In this document: positions 1 to 7,091 of the stretch, piece by piece | How the letters are laid out: each line of letters starts with the position of its first letter | Numbering within the stretch: position 1 is the stretch's first letter | Assembly: GCA_002451055.1 (NCBI GenBank) | Contig: DKBD01000115.1 | Span: 15,759-28,850, forward strand | Length of the DNA stretch: 13,092 nt | Reading direction: 5' to 3' | Source: Nitrospira sp. UBA6909 | GTDB lineage: Bacteria; Nitrospirota; Nitrospiria; Nitrospirales; Nitrospiraceae | Made by a program: the position numbers and the translations under genes | The notes under the pieces: generated by a model | Seen by the model: the letters and a program-made list of their open reading frames with translations, nothing else | What the model was told of the DNA's origin: nothing | Databases searched by the model: none

Positions 1-288
1 CATGAGCATCTGTTCGCCTTCGCGCGTCTTCATAGCGAGGGAACGATCCTGACGATCGTCCCTCGCTTGCTGACCGGAGTGATCGCGGACCCGCAGACGC
101 CTCCTCTCGGAGAAGCGGTGTGGAACGACACACAAGTCGTGGTGCCTGCGTGGCGGGAAGGCACGAGGTTTCGAAACATCTTTACCGGCGAGACGCTCTG
201 TACTGTCACACACGACGAGCGGCAGGTACTCCCTGTGGGACAGGTTTTCAGGTACTGTCCGGTCGCCTGTCTGGAAAAAGAGGGGTAA
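1..288 (+). CDS. treY: Maltooligosyltrehalose synthase TreY, C-terminal end (partial)
   Basis: This is the last 95 codons of a gene that enters from the left; the frame is open from base 1 and ends at TAA 286-288. TreY (GH13, EC 5.4.99.15) converts the reducing-end alpha-1,4 bond of a maltooligosaccharide into an alpha,alpha-1,1 bond, giving maltooligosyltrehalose, from which TreZ releases trehalose. The visible part matches the TreY C-terminus as I know it: an FAFARLH stretch, then TIVPRLLTGV, then LGEAVWNDTQVVVP, a 'NIFTGE' segment and a final small domain ending PVACLEKEG. The catalytic barrel lies outside the window, so activity cannot be judged. An ATG at 67 is in frame but falls inside the conserved PRLLTG region and is not a real start. 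The next gene's Shine-Dalgarno sequence overlaps this gene's stop. TreZ is not in the window. Confidence 0.85.
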   Translation, partial: HEHLFAFARLHSEGTILTIVPRLLTGVIADPQTPPLGEAVWNDTQVVVPAWREGTRFRNIFTGETLCTVTHDERQVLPVGQVFRYCPVACLEKEG

Positions 289-292
289 CAAG

Positions 293-886
293 ATGCGTCA
301 TGTCGAAAGCCAGGAAGAAGCGCAGTGGCTGGGTGGTGAGGCTCATGTACGGCCTTACATGGGCACACCAAAACCGGCGTCGTTGAAAGGTCTACTCTCG
401 GGCGGGATACTTCTTCTGGCGGGGATCGGGATCGGACGTTTAGCAGCGGATGGCGGACTACAGCACGAGCAGGGGAAGCAACGGGATCACATTGCCGATG
501 TCGAGGCACATCGGCCGAGCGAAAGGAGCGGGAACATGGGACAGAGGCAGGCGGAGGAGAGGTTTGCAGAAGACAGAGGAGTCGATGCAGTCGGGATCGT
601 GACGATTTTGGCTGCGTTTGGAATTGGCCTGGTAGCGGGGGCAGTCACCACACTCTTGACCACCCCTGAATCAGGTACGTCGGTACGCAATCGATTGAAG
701 AGGGGAATGGACACGGCCAGGAAGGAATTCGATGACGTGGTAGGAGAAGCCAAGAAGGATTGGACCGTCGTGGGCGACGAAATTTCCGATTCGGTGAAGC
801 GGACGGCATCACGGATGAAGCAGGCGGCTGAGGTCACCAAAGACGCGCTGACCACCAACGACGCTTCGGCTGGGAGAATGCCGTGA
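293..886 (+). CDS. YtxH-like membrane protein, possibly with a second internal start
   Basis: This 197-residue protein has unknown function. Two hydrophobic segments are visible, at about residues 31-50 and 99-122. The second is followed by a TTPESGTSVRNRLKRG motif and a long charged, probably helical tail (about 126-185). That arrangement (Gly-rich membrane helix, then a P-x-S-G-x-x-x-R motif, then amphipathic helix) is typical of the YtxH/general-stress family. The ATG at 293 has AGAGGGG at 279-285, seven bases upstream. A second in-frame ATG at 536 (Met82) has an even better AAGGAG at 523-528, also seven bases upstream. It would give a 116-residue protein containing only the second helix and tail, which is the normal YtxH size. 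Residues 1-81 may therefore be an extension or the remnant of a second small gene. The stop overlaps the GlgE start by four bases. No enzymatic role is evident. Confidence 0.7.
   Translation: MRHVESQEEAQWLGGEAHVRPYMGTPKPASLKGLLSGGILLLAGIGIGRLAADGGLQHEQGKQRDHIADVEAHRPSERSGNMGQRQAEERFAEDRGVDAVGIVTILAAFGIGLVAGAVTTLLTTPESGTSVRNRLKRGMDTARKEFDDVVGEAKKDWTVVGDEISDSVKRTASRMKQAAEVTKDALTTNDASAGRMP
523..528 (+). promoter_or_regulatory. Internal Shine-Dalgarno site inside the YtxH-like gene
   Basis: AAGGAG lies seven bases before an in-frame ATG at 536, optimal spacing for translation initiation in the middle of the 293-886 reading frame. It matters because the protein from 536 corresponds to a normal-length YtxH-like protein with a single membrane helix. 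Confidence 0.5.
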
Positions 887-2946
887 CTCAACGCAGGCCA
901 GGGACGGTCGAAAAACGGGCAAACCGGTCGACCGAAACAACTGCTGACATCCGCGTCACGGCGTCGCCGTCCGAGAGCGTGTCGTCCATTGTCATCGAGC
1001 GGGTGCAACCGGAGATCGACGGCGGCCGTTGGCCGGTCAAGCGCGAGGTCGGTGATCGGGTAGAGGTGACCGCCGATATTTTCAAGGAAGGTCACGATGT
1101 CCTGACCGCTGTGCTCCGCTATCGAACGATCAAAGAAACGGCCTGGCATGAGGCGCCGATGGCGCTTGTCAACAACGACCGATGGGCCGGCTCTTTCGAT
1201 CTCCACGAGAATACGCGCTATGTCTACGCCATCGGCGCGTTTACCAATACCTTTGAATCCTGGCGGCAGGAAGTGACCAAGAAGTCCGAGGCTGGCGAGC
1301 GCATCGAAAGCGAGCTCCTTGAGGGACTGGCTCTCGTCGAACGGGCAGCCACACGGGCAGAGGAACCGGACAAGGCCAGGCTTGAGGAATTCCTGACACG
1401 ATGGCGTTCGTCGAATGAGCAAGGCGCCCAACTGAGCGTCGCGCTTAACGAGGAGCTCTCCGAACTTGTCAATCAACATCAGGAGCGAACAGCCTGGACC
1501 CTGTATGACCGGGAATTGGAGGTCGTGGTCGATCGTGTCCGCGCTCGATACAGCGCGTGGTACGAATTGTTTCCCCGCTCCCAGGGAAGGGAGAGCAGCC
1601 GCAGCTCCACGTTCAAGGAGGTTGAAGCGAGGCTGCCGGCTATCAAAGCGATGGGATTCGACGTGGTCTATCTGACACCGATCCATCCGATCGGCCGCAC
1701 GAATCGCAAAGGCAAGAACAATTCCCTCACCACGAATCCCGGCGATCCCGGCAGTCCCTATGCGATTGGGAACGAGCAGGGAGGCCACGATGCCGTTGAA
1801 CCGGGACTGGGCACGATCGAAGATTTCGATCGGTTTCAGCAAGCCGTGCGGTCACACGGGATGGAGATCGCGCTGGATTTTGCCATCAACTGTTCGCCTG
1901 ACCATCCCTACGTCCGGCAACATCCGGAATGGTTCGTCCATCGTCCGGACGGCACCATTAAGTATGCGGAGAATCCACCCAAGAAATACCAGGACATCTA
2001 TAACGTCGATTTCTACTGCCAGGATTGGCGTGGCCTCTGGAATGAGATGAAGCGGGTGTTTCTGTTTTGGGCCGATCACGGGGTAAAGATTTTTCGCGTC
2101 GACAATCCTCACACGAAACCCGTGGCCTTTTGGAGTTGGGTGATCCGGGAAGTTCAGGATCGCCATCCGGACGTCATTTTCCTCTCGGAGGCTTTTACCA
2201 GACCAAAGATGATGAAGGCCTTGGCCAAGGCCGGCTTTACACAATCCTATACGTATTTTACGTGGCGCAACTTCAAACAAGAACTAACGGATTACATGAA
2301 GGAGCTGTCGGGGAGCGAGATGAAGGAATATTTCCGGCCGAACTTCTTCACCAACACGCCGGACATTCTCCCGGAAATCTTACAGCACGGAGGACGGCCT
2401 GCATTCATGTTCCGGCTGGTCCTGGCTGCGACTTTGTCGCCCTCGTACGGCATCTACAGCGGGTACGAGCTGTGTGAGAACCGAGCATTGCCGGGGAAGG
2501 AGGAGTATCTCGATTCAGAGAAGTATGAATTCAAGGTCTGGGATTGGGATCGGCCGGGAAACATTACGGATTACGTGACGACCATCAATCGAATCAGGCG
2601 CGACAATCCCGCGTTACATGAACTTGAAAACCTCGAATTTTACGAAGCCGATAACGAGCATGTGCTCTTTTACGGGAAACGGAATCTCGACGGCCGCAAC
2701 ACGGTGCTCGTGGCAGTGAATCTCAATCCCTTCCAAGCTCAGGAGGCAAGAGTCCGCATCCCGATCGCATCGCTGGGGATCAAGCCAGACGAGATGTACC
2801 AGTTGCATAACTTGATTACCGATCGCCGGGATCTTGTGAAGGGCGAGGCCTATTCGGTTCGATTGGATCCTCAAAGAGAACCGGCTGCGATTTACGCCGT
2901 GCGGCGATGGACCCATCGGGAGCAGGAGTTCGACTATTTCTTCTGA
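883..2946 (+). CDS. glgE: GlgE, alpha-1,4-glucan:maltose-1-phosphate maltosyltransferase (GH13_3)
   Basis: GlgE (EC 2.4.99.16) transfers maltosyl units from alpha-maltose 1-phosphate to the non-reducing end of alpha-1,4-glucans in the cytoplasm. The 687-residue length fits the family. The N-terminal beta domain (about 34-135) has the signature VQPEIDGGRWPVKREVGD followed by FKEGHDVLTAVLRYR. An insert helix region spans about 140-220, and the GH13 barrel starts near 225 (YELFPRS, then VVYLTPIHPIG). Catalytic residues by comparison with characterised GlgE are nucleophile Asp407 in FRVDNPHTKP, acid/base Glu436 in FLSEAFTRP and Asp494 in NTPDIL. The Lys/Tyr-rich YNVDF and DNPHTKPVAFW segments are GlgE hallmarks that separate it from ordinary amylases. 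The first ~32 residues look disordered. Translation starts at GTG 883, overlapping the upstream TGA (GTGA), with GGGAG at 872-876. Its donor is made by the maltokinase encoded next. Confidence 0.95.
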   Translation: MTQRRPGTVEKRANRSTETTADIRVTASPSESVSSIVIERVQPEIDGGRWPVKREVGDRVEVTADIFKEGHDVLTAVLRYRTIKETAWHEAPMALVNNDRWAGSFDLHENTRYVYAIGAFTNTFESWRQEVTKKSEAGERIESELLEGLALVERAATRAEEPDKARLEEFLTRWRSSNEQGAQLSVALNEELSELVNQHQERTAWTLYDRELEVVVDRVRARYSAWYELFPRSQGRESSRSSTFKEVEARLPAIKAMGFDVVYLTPIHPIGRTNRKGKNNSLTTNPGDPGSPYAIGNEQGGHDAVEPGLGTIEDFDRFQQAVRSHGMEIALDFAINCSPDHPYVRQHPEWFVHRPDGTIKYAENPPKKYQDIYNVDFYCQDWRGLWNEMKRVFLFWADHGVKIFRVDNPHTKPVAFWSWVIREVQDRHPDVIFLSEAFTRPKMMKALAKAGFTQSYTYFTWRNFKQELTDYMKELSGSEMKEYFRPNFFTNTPDILPEILQHGGRPAFMFRLVLAATLSPSYGIYSGYELCENRALPGKEEYLDSEKYEFKVWDWDRPGNITDYVTTINRIRRDNPALHELENLEFYEADNEHVLFYGKRNLDGRNTVLVAVNLNPFQAQEARVRIPIASLGIKPDEMYQLHNLITDRRDLVKGEAYSVRLDPQREPAAIYAVRRWTHREQEFDYFF

Positions 2947-2951
2947 GGAGG
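2945..2951 (+). promoter_or_regulatory. Shine-Dalgarno of the maltokinase gene, overlapping the glgE stop
   Basis: GAGGAGG lies five bases before ATG 2957 and overlaps the glgE TGA (2944-2946), pointing to coupled translation of glgE and mak. Confidence 0.7.
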
Positions 2952-2956
2952 AACCA

Positions 2957-4534
2957 ATGGCACAGGCTGCGCAGCAGATCTGGGTCGATCGGGTTCGAGC
3001 GGCACTCGAAGGAGAGGGAAGGCGCCCCTTGATCGAGTTCCTCCAGCGTCAGCGGTGGTTTGGTGGTAAGGGGAAGCCGTTGGTCGATGTGCGCATGTCC
3101 GATGCGATCGTGCTCTCGACCGGCTCGGAGCCAAGATTGCTTACGATCATTGTGGTGGAATACCGCGGCGGAGCTGAGGAACATTATGTGGCGCCGCTTT
3201 CGATTAGGCCAAAGACTGACCAGAATGGCGATTCGGCCATCGTCGAACTCCCGGACTCCTCTGGTCAGCAGTGGGTGTACGATGCCACACATGAAGGCGA
3301 CGTGTGGCACGTCTTACTGCGTGCCGTTGCCGAGGGTAAGGTGTTCACCGGGCAATCAGGCTGCGTGGCGGGAAGAGCGACGCCAGGTCTGGAGGGTGAA
3401 TTGGTCGGCCCCTGGAGCAATGTGAAGGTCCTTTCAGGGGAACAGAGCAACACCTCGGTGGTGTTTGACCGGCGGGTCATTATGAAATTGATCCGCAAGA
3501 TGGAGGTGGGCCTCAATCCTGAGAGCGAAGTCCTGGAATTCCTCACGACGCAGACTTCTTGCACCGATGTGCCGCCATTGCTTGGGTTCATGACGTACGA
3601 TTCGAACGATGCCGAAGACAGTAATCCCGCGGCGGTCGTCTTGGTCCAGCGGTTCATCCCGAATCACGGAGATGGCTGGAGCTTCGCCTTGACGCGTCTC
3701 GACGAGTTGGTGACGCACGCCGCCGGAGCGGCCCGTGATCGTGGCGCCGACACAAGGAAAATCGTGCATGACGTCGCCGGGACTTTTCTCTCGGACATTC
3801 GGCGTCTCGGAGAGATGACCGGTAATCTGCACCTTGCCCTGTCATCACGAGCGGACGCGGAATCATTTCGCCCGGATCCGATTACCGACCACGACTATGA
3901 AGAGTGGCGGGGGGGGATGCAAAAGCAGCTTGGCACGGTTTGCCGGGATCTTCGTGCTCTGCCGTCGGAGCAGCAGTCGGCGATTGGTCTGACTGCAGAT
4001 GAAGCGATCGCGATGGAAGCGGTTTGCTGGAAGCGGTTTGAAGATTTGGAGTTGTTGGCGCGGCAAGGCATCGTCAAGATCCGCCATCACGGCGACTACC
4101 ACCTCGGTCAGGTGCTGAAAACGGACGATGGATTCGTCGTGATCGACTTCGAAGGAGAGCCGGCAAGACCTCTGGCGGAACGTCGTGCCAAGGTCTGCCC
4201 GCTCAAGGACGTTGCCGGTATGTTGCGGTCATTCAACTACGCGGCGCACACGATACTCCGACGGCATCCGTCGGTGTCCGACGCGGCTGTCGAGATCGTG
4301 ACGGAATGGGAACGCGCCGTGCGCGAGGCCTTCCTCGATGGATACCGGTCGATCGCGAAACCGGGCCAAGCCGCGTTTCTGCCGGTGAGATGGGACGATA
4401 CGATGCGGATTCTTCGGGTGTATGAGCTGGACAAAGCTCTCTATGAATTGCGGTACGAGTTGCGGAACAGACCGGATTGGCTGTCGATTCCCCTTCAGGG
4501 CATTCGAAGCATGACTCAGGAGGCCGCTGCGTGA
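2957..4534 (+). CDS. mak: Maltokinase (Mak/Pep2 type)
   Basis: This protein phosphorylates maltose with ATP to give maltose 1-phosphate (EC 2.7.1.175), the GlgE substrate encoded just upstream. At 525 residues it is somewhat longer than the ~450-residue mycobacterial enzyme. The N-terminal cap carries the typical RQRWFGGKGKPL (about 31-42). The kinase N-lobe includes LSGEQSNTSVVF (159-170) with a following MKLIRK, whose Lys177 is the likely ATP-contacting lysine. The catalytic loop is RHHGDYHLGQVL, with Asp380 as the expected base. The metal-binding motif is IDFEGEPA, with Asp397 and Glu399. The following RPLAERRAKVCPLKDVAGMLRS is characteristic of maltokinases and of Mak domains fused to TreS. 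GAGGAGG (2945-2951) overlaps the GlgE stop and sets the ATG at 2957. Here the kinase is a separate gene, not fused to TreS. The coding sequence contains a run of eight G at 3909-3916, read in frame. Confidence 0.93.
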   Translation: MAQAAQQIWVDRVRAALEGEGRRPLIEFLQRQRWFGGKGKPLVDVRMSDAIVLSTGSEPRLLTIIVVEYRGGAEEHYVAPLSIRPKTDQNGDSAIVELPDSSGQQWVYDATHEGDVWHVLLRAVAEGKVFTGQSGCVAGRATPGLEGELVGPWSNVKVLSGEQSNTSVVFDRRVIMKLIRKMEVGLNPESEVLEFLTTQTSCTDVPPLLGFMTYDSNDAEDSNPAAVVLVQRFIPNHGDGWSFALTRLDELVTHAAGAARDRGADTRKIVHDVAGTFLSDIRRLGEMTGNLHLALSSRADAESFRPDPITDHDYEEWRGGMQKQLGTVCRDLRALPSEQQSAIGLTADEAIAMEAVCWKRFEDLELLARQGIVKIRHHGDYHLGQVLKTDDGFVVIDFEGEPARPLAERRAKVCPLKDVAGMLRSFNYAAHTILRRHPSVSDAAVEIVTEWERAVREAFLDGYRSIAKPGQAAFLPVRWDDTMRILRVYELDKALYELRYELRNRPDWLSIPLQGIRSMTQEAAA

Positions 4535-4546
4535 AGAGAGGATTTC

Positions 4547-6370
4547 ATGCCCTATAAGCCGATCGGAGACTACGGAGTGATCGGAGACCTTCACACCGTG
4601 GCGCTGGTGGGAAAGGATGGAGCAATCGATTGGTGCTGTTTTCCCCATTTCGACTCGCCCAGTCTCTTCGGCGCGCTGCTGGACGATCAACGGGGCGGAC
4701 GGTTCCGCATCGCGCCTCTTGATGACGGGAAGCGGCAGCAGCTCTATTTGCCGGAAACCAACGTATTATTGACCCGCTTTTTGCACCATGATGGTGTGGC
4801 GGAACTGACGGATTTCATGCCGGTCGAATGTGACGAGCCGGGAGCCCGTGCGAAACGGCATCAGATTATCCGCATGGTGACGGTCGTCAGGGGATCCGTT
4901 CGGCTTCGGTTAGAATGTCGTCCTGCATTCAATTTCGGTCGGGACGAACATACGGTGGTGCTGCGGCAGGCTGGCGCAGTGTTTCGGTCGCCGTCCATGG
5001 CCGTGGGGTTGGTGAGCCAGGTGCCTCTGACGATCACTGAAGGCGGCGTGGAAGCGGAATTTACGCTCAGCGAAGGGCAGCGGATCACGTTTTTCCTTGA
5101 GCAATTGGAGGAAGCCACTTCCGAGAGCCTTTTGGATGCTCCTCAAGCGGGCGACGTTGCGTTTCGAGAAACGGTTCGATTTTGGCGGGCCTGGTTGGGG
5201 CAGTGTCGCTATACCGGTCGGTGGCGTGAAATGGTGCAGCGGTCCGCCTTGACGTTGAAGCTCCTGACCTATGCGCCGACCGGTGCCATCGTGGCGGCTC
5301 CCACGACCAGCTTGCCGGAAACGATAGGCGGGGTCAGGAATTGGGATTATCGCTACACGTGGATCCGAGATGCCGCCTTTACCCTCTACGGGCTTCTGCG
5401 GCTCGGCTTTTCAAAGGAGGCAGGCCGTTTCATGCACTGGCTTGAAGGCCGCTGCCATGATCTGAATGCGGACGGGTCGCTGCAAGTGTTGTACGGAATC
5501 GACGGGCGTCGAATCGGGCATGAGGAGGTGTTGCTTGATTGGGAAGGATATCTGGGATCGCGGCCGGTCCGCGTCGGCAACAGTGCGGCCCCGCAACGGC
5601 AATTGGACATGTACGGCGCGCTGATGGATGCGGCCTATCTTTACAATAAATACGGGTCACCTATCAGCTACGACAGTTGGATGGGGCTCTCCCGCTTGCT
5701 GGACTATGTCTGTGCCAACTGGGAACAGCCGGATGAAGGAATCTGGGAGGTCCGAGGCGGGCAAAGACAGTTCGTGTACTCCAAGGTCATGTGCTGGGTC
5801 GCGTTGGACCGTGGGATTCGATTGGCGGATAAACGAGGCTTTCCGGCCGACCGCGCCAAGTGGATGGACGTGCGGGATCGAATCTATCATGACGTCATGC
5901 GCCGAGGCTGGCATCGAGAGTGCCGGTCCTTTGTCCAAGAATACGACGGTGACGCGCTGGATGCGAGCGCGTTGGTCATGCCGCTGGTGTTTTTCGTGTC
6001 GCCGACAGACCCGCGGATGCAATCGACGATTGAGCAGATCCAATCCCGTTTGGTCTCTGATGCCCTGGTCTTTCGCTATCTTCAGGATGAGGCCGCGCCT
6101 GACGGTTTGCCGGGTGAGGAGGGGACCTTCACGCTCTGTTCATTCTGGTTGGTCGAGGCGTTGACCAGAGCCGGGAGACTGGAAGAAGCTCGGCTGATTT
6201 TTGAGAAAGTGTTGAGTTACGCGAACCACGTGGGGTTGTATGCGGAAGAGTTGTCGGTGACGGGAGAACATCTTGGAAATTTTCCACAGGCATTCGCCCA
6301 CATCGGCCTAATCAGCGCAGCCTACAACCTTGATCGGGCGCTCGGATCGTCACGAATACCGACCGTGTAG
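4547..6370 (+). CDS. GH15 family glycoside hydrolase (glucoamylase or trehalase)
   Basis: This 607-residue cytoplasmic enzyme of the GH15 glucoamylase-like family shows no signal peptide. The N-terminal beta-sandwich domain (about 1-220) opens with IGDYGVIGDLHTVALV and GAIDWCCFPHFDSPSLFGALLD, the family signature. The (alpha/alpha)6 barrel follows, with PETIGGVRNWDYRYTWIRDA (257-276), then the likely general acid Glu401 in DEGIWEVRGG and the likely general base Glu567 in GLYAEELS, just before GEHLGNFPQAFAH. All key residues are present, so an active inverting alpha-glucosidase is expected. Bacterial GH15 members include glucoamylases, glucodextranases and the phosphate-dependent mycobacterial trehalases, and sequence reading alone does not separate these. 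The trehalose gene context makes trehalase, or release of glucose from glucan for TreT, the most interesting possibilities. GAGAGG at 4536-4541 precedes the ATG at 4547, 12 bases after the maltokinase stop. Confidence 0.9.
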   Translation: MPYKPIGDYGVIGDLHTVALVGKDGAIDWCCFPHFDSPSLFGALLDDQRGGRFRIAPLDDGKRQQLYLPETNVLLTRFLHHDGVAELTDFMPVECDEPGARAKRHQIIRMVTVVRGSVRLRLECRPAFNFGRDEHTVVLRQAGAVFRSPSMAVGLVSQVPLTITEGGVEAEFTLSEGQRITFFLEQLEEATSESLLDAPQAGDVAFRETVRFWRAWLGQCRYTGRWREMVQRSALTLKLLTYAPTGAIVAAPTTSLPETIGGVRNWDYRYTWIRDAAFTLYGLLRLGFSKEAGRFMHWLEGRCHDLNADGSLQVLYGIDGRRIGHEEVLLDWEGYLGSRPVRVGNSAAPQRQLDMYGALMDAAYLYNKYGSPISYDSWMGLSRLLDYVCANWEQPDEGIWEVRGGQRQFVYSKVMCWVALDRGIRLADKRGFPADRAKWMDVRDRIYHDVMRRGWHRECRSFVQEYDGDALDASALVMPLVFFVSPTDPRMQSTIEQIQSRLVSDALVFRYLQDEAAPDGLPGEEGTFTLCSFWLVEALTRAGRLEEARLIFEKVLSYANHVGLYAEELSVTGEHLGNFPQAFAHIGLISAAYNLDRALGSSRIPTV

Positions 6371-6400
6371 TTGCGTGAGGAAAAGGGGTCGTCTTTGACT

Positions 6401-7090
6401 ATGTCACTCTCACATACCGGCAGCGTGTTTCGATTTATCGCGTGCAGTGAGATCCGAGAAATTCTCGGCAAACAGGCGGAAGACGCGCGGGCCTTGGCCG
6501 AATTGCTCGAAGAGGTGCCCCTCGACTCGGTGTATTACCATACGCACAGTTACTTTCTCCGCCATCGGTTCATCGAGCGGACCTATCCCAACGACTTTGC
6601 GGAGTGGGTGGGTGAACAAGTGCGGGACCACATCCTCGCTGAGCGGCTGTCCGTCGTGGACCCCTTCGACTTCAAGAGTTTGGAGGCGTTGCGCGAGGAA
6701 CTGATCTCGATCATCGACGATCATCTGTCCGGCCTGATGTCGGTGCCCCGTGCGGGATTCGGTACGCCGTTCCATTTCAACCGGTCGCGCATTCTGGAGG
6801 TTCCGACCGGGTTGGAAACGCGTACGTTGCGTGAGTTTCGCGACGCGATTTCCGAAGTGGATACTAGTGCGATTTATTTCCACGTGTTCGAGGCGCATCT
6901 ACGGTTGCAACGGGAGGAGAACGATTTTTCAGCCTGGATCAGGACCGGCCTCAACCTGCCGAGTTTGGCCGACCGCATCAAGGCGCTCAATCCCTATCTC
7001 GGAAGCCTCGAACGGCTGCGCTCGAATCTGCTGACGATGTGTGACGACGAGTTGGCACGGTCCGGGCGGGCTGAGACAGCAGGGTATTGA
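6401..7090 (+). CDS. DUF5752 family protein with internal duplication, function unknown
   Basis: This 229-residue soluble protein (from ATG 6401) has no signal peptide or membrane helix. I recognise it as DUF5752-like from SVYYHTHSYFLRHRF and the following NDFAEWV and DPFDFKSLEALREEL segments. It consists of two copies of one ~95-residue unit: residues 10-107 (FRFIACS to SIIDD) and 124-216 (FHFNRS to TMCDD). Paired landmarks are VPLDSVYYHTH with VDTSAIYFHVF, NDFAEWV with NDFSAWI, ERLSVVDPF with DRIKALNPY, and SLEALREEL with SLERLRSNL. The first copy keeps an H-T-H pair; the second has a single H at that spot. No catalytic motif is known to me. It sits between the GH15 gene and treS, so a role as regulator or scaffold of trehalose/glucan enzymes is only a guess. 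The frame also opens at TTG 6371 and TTG 6395; AAGGGG at 6383-6388 is best spaced for 6395, so the true start may be two codons earlier. Confidence 0.75.
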   Translation: MSLSHTGSVFRFIACSEIREILGKQAEDARALAELLEEVPLDSVYYHTHSYFLRHRFIERTYPNDFAEWVGEQVRDHILAERLSVVDPFDFKSLEALREELISIIDDHLSGLMSVPRAGFGTPFHFNRSRILEVPTGLETRTLREFRDAISEVDTSAIYFHVFEAHLRLQREENDFSAWIRTGLNLPSLADRIKALNPYLGSLERLRSNLLTMCDDELARSGRAETAGY

Positions 7091-7091
7091 T

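Noticed and set aside
487..1842. Minus-strand open frame of 451 codons opposite glgE
   Set aside because: Fully antisense to the YtxH-like and GlgE genes and has no recognisable domain.
7041..7091. Upstream in-frame ATG for treS
   Set aside because: It would extend TreS into the DUF5752 coding end; the family normally begins at the DPLWYKDAV region and ATG 7092 has the better ribosome site.
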